NCBI GenBank assembly: GCA_030592025.1
Contig: JAUUZX010000064.1
Coordinates: 1-7,221 of the forward strand
Direction of reading: 5' to 3'
Origin: a bacterium
GTDB taxonomy: Bacteria > Krumholzibacteriota > Krumholzibacteria > LZORAL124-64-63
DNA length: 7,221 nt
Below are positions 6,044 to 7,221 of the stretch, piece by piece. The notes beneath the pieces are model-generated. The model saw only the letters and a program-made list of their open reading frames with translations, did no database searches and was not told where the DNA came from. How positions within the stretch are numbered: position 1 is the first letter of the stretch; the number at the start of each line of letters is the position of its first letter. The position numbers and the translations under genes were made by a program.

Positions 6044-7221
6044 GCGTAGCTCACCCCCCAGAGGATAACCCGGGGGTTCTCGATGTAGCTCGGGTTGACG
6101 ACGCCTCGGGCGTACTCCTCGCTGTCGGTGTTGCCGTCGAAGACCCGCCCGTCGGTGTACGTGAATCCGGCCCAGGTATCGGACCAGGCCGGGTTGTAGT
6201 CGCCCACCTTGTAGCCCTCACCCGTCCATGGGTTCACCCGTCGGTAGTTCTTGTGGTTGAAGAGATTCCGGATCTCGACATAGAAGGTCAGGCGCTGCCG
6301 CCCGCCGAACTTCCAGAACTTGTTCAGCCGCAGGTTCACCGTGCCCTTCCAGGGCCCGATCTCGCTGTTGGTGTCGCCATAGACATAGTCGTTGGGACCC
6401 TGGTAGGTGCGGGGCGTGTAGCGTTGGCCGGACTCCGCCCGGGCCAGCAGGTTGGCGCTCCAGTTGGGGGGCAGGACCCACCCCAGGATACTGGGCCGAT
6501 CCTTGTCGAAGACGGTGAAATCGAGGTTTACGCTCATGGTCCAGGGCTTGTCCCAGATCAGCGGCGAACGGGTCAAGCCGCCGATGCTGGCCTCCGACTG
6601 CACATCGTCGCCCCACACGGCGAACAGGTAGGCTTCGTCCGCGTCGCTGTTGGTGCCCGTCGAACGCTGGAACTCCAGGCTGGCCGAGCCGCTCAGCCAG
6701 CGGGTCGTGCGCTTGATGACCGACATCTCGATGCCGAGGCTGCGGGCCGAGTCGCCGTTGAAGTACCGCACGGGCGAGATGGTCTCGCTACCCGTGTCGT
6801 TGGGATCCGGGGTCTGCTCGGCGCCGATGTCGACCGGGCTCATGCTCACGCTCTTGGCATAGTCGTAGATGTCCCGGTTGAAGAAGGTCACGCCCATGCT
6901 CCACAGGCCGCCGAACTCGTGCTGGAGGCCCGTCTCGTACTCGACGGTCACCTTGGGATCGAGGTTCGGGTTGCCCAGGAGCTGGATCTCGGTGGCGGAC
7001 TTGGCCTCGAGCTGGGGGTACACGTAGGCGAAGCGAGGCCACTGGCTGAAGTGGCCGTAGTTGAAGAAGAACTTGTCCCGCTCGGTGACGGGGAAGCTCA
7101 AACCGATGCGCGGCGAAACGCGCATCTTCCAGTTGCGACCCACGAAGGACTGGGTGTTCCCGAAGAACTCGTCCGCCATTTCCGGCGTGATGAACAGGTA
7201 GTCGTCCGGGTTGTGCATGAC
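6037..7221 (-). CDS. TonB-dependent outer-membrane receptor, C-terminal half (partial)
   Basis: The window shows 394 residues of a larger receptor whose N-terminal signal, plug and first barrel strands lie beyond the right edge. The frame is open to the last base, so the Met at 7218 is internal. Diagnostic elements, numbered from that Met, are SPRIGLSFPVTERDKFFFNYG (35-55) and GNPNLDPKVTVEYETGLQHE (82-101), the classical barrel segment of TonB-dependent receptors. RLTFYVEIRNLFNHKNY is the conserved penultimate-strand region, and the protein ends VSYAW with a terminal aromatic residue needed for barrel insertion. Such receptors import scarce ligands across the outer membrane using the proton-motive force through TonB. 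The style, with long extracellular loops rich in Asp, Asn and Thr, resembles the Oar/SusC-like receptors of FCB bacteria. The ligand cannot be told. The gene ends by overlapping the PorV-family gene. Confidence 0.88.
   Translation of the reverse strand, partial: VMHNPDDYLFITPEMADEFFGNTQSFVGRNWKMRVSPRIGLSFPVTERDKFFFNYGHFSQWPRFAYVYPQLEAKSATEIQLLGNPNLDPKVTVEYETGLQHEFGGLWSMGVTFFNRDIYDYAKSVSMSPVDIGAEQTPDPNDTGSETISPVRYFNGDSARSLGIEMSVIKRTTRWLSGSASLEFQRSTGTNSDADEAYLFAVWGDDVQSEASIGGLTRSPLIWDKPWTMSVNLDFTVFDKDRPSILGWVLPPNWSANLLARAESGQRYTPRTYQGPNDYVYGDTNSEIGPWKGTVNLRLNKFWKFGGRQRLTFYVEIRNLFNHKNYRRVNPWTGEGYKVGDYNPAWSDTWAGFTYTDGRVFDGNTDSEEYARGVVNPSYIENPRVILWGVSYAW

Noticed and set aside
5060..6049. Plus-strand open frame of 329 codons opposite the PorV-family gene
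   Set aside because: Antisense shadow; the minus strand has a signal peptide, family signature and coupled start.

Overview
The window is high-GC, compact bacterial DNA with almost no non-coding sequence. Seven of its eight genes lie on the minus strand and fall into two translationally coupled cassettes. The eighth is the tail of a plus-strand gene at the left edge. A TonB-dependent outer-membrane receptor next to a PorV/PorQ-family barrel, together with a lipobox protein, points to a diderm bacterium. The PorV/PorQ family and the style of the deoxynucleoside kinase fit the FCB group or a neighbouring candidate phylum (Gemmatimonadota, Krumholzibacteriota, Eisenbacteria or Latescibacterota type). 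This placement is inference from protein style only, because no rRNA is present.

Right half, read right to left on the minus strand: the C-terminal half of a TonB-dependent receptor (7221 to 6037, cut by the window edge), a PorV/PorQ-family outer-membrane protein (6043 to 4982) and an NHL beta-propeller lipoprotein (4985 to 3831). Adjacent genes overlap by 7 and 4 bases, so this is one envelope operon whose promoter lies outside the window. A receptor with a propeller lipoprotein recalls the BtuB-BtuG arrangement, in which a propeller lipoprotein caps a TonB-dependent transporter. The substrate is unknown.

Middle: 140 bases without a gene (3691-3830). They hold a GC-rich hairpin just after the lipoprotein stop, three tandem 13-14 bp repeats, and a plausible sigma70-type promoter pointing into the second cassette.

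Left half, minus strand: an ADP-ribosylglycohydrolase-family enzyme (3690 to 2908), a deoxynucleoside kinase (2876 to 2181), an adenosine deaminase (2184 to 1078) and a purine nucleoside phosphorylase (1081 to 167). The last three overlap by 4 bases each (ATGA, then GTGA). The kinase, deaminase and phosphorylase form a purine (deoxy)nucleoside salvage module: phosphorylate deoxyadenosine/deoxyguanosine, or deaminate (deoxy)adenosine and split the resulting inosine to hypoxanthine plus (deoxy)ribose-1-phosphate. The ADP-ribosylglycohydrolase-like gene at the head of this operon is the least expected member.

Left edge, plus strand: the last 55 residues of a small Zn-ribbon protein (DUF2082-like). 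It converges on the phosphorylase gene, and the two stop codons share the palindrome CTAG. No tRNA, rRNA, CRISPR array, insertion sequence or obvious mobile element was seen, and no gene appears broken internally.
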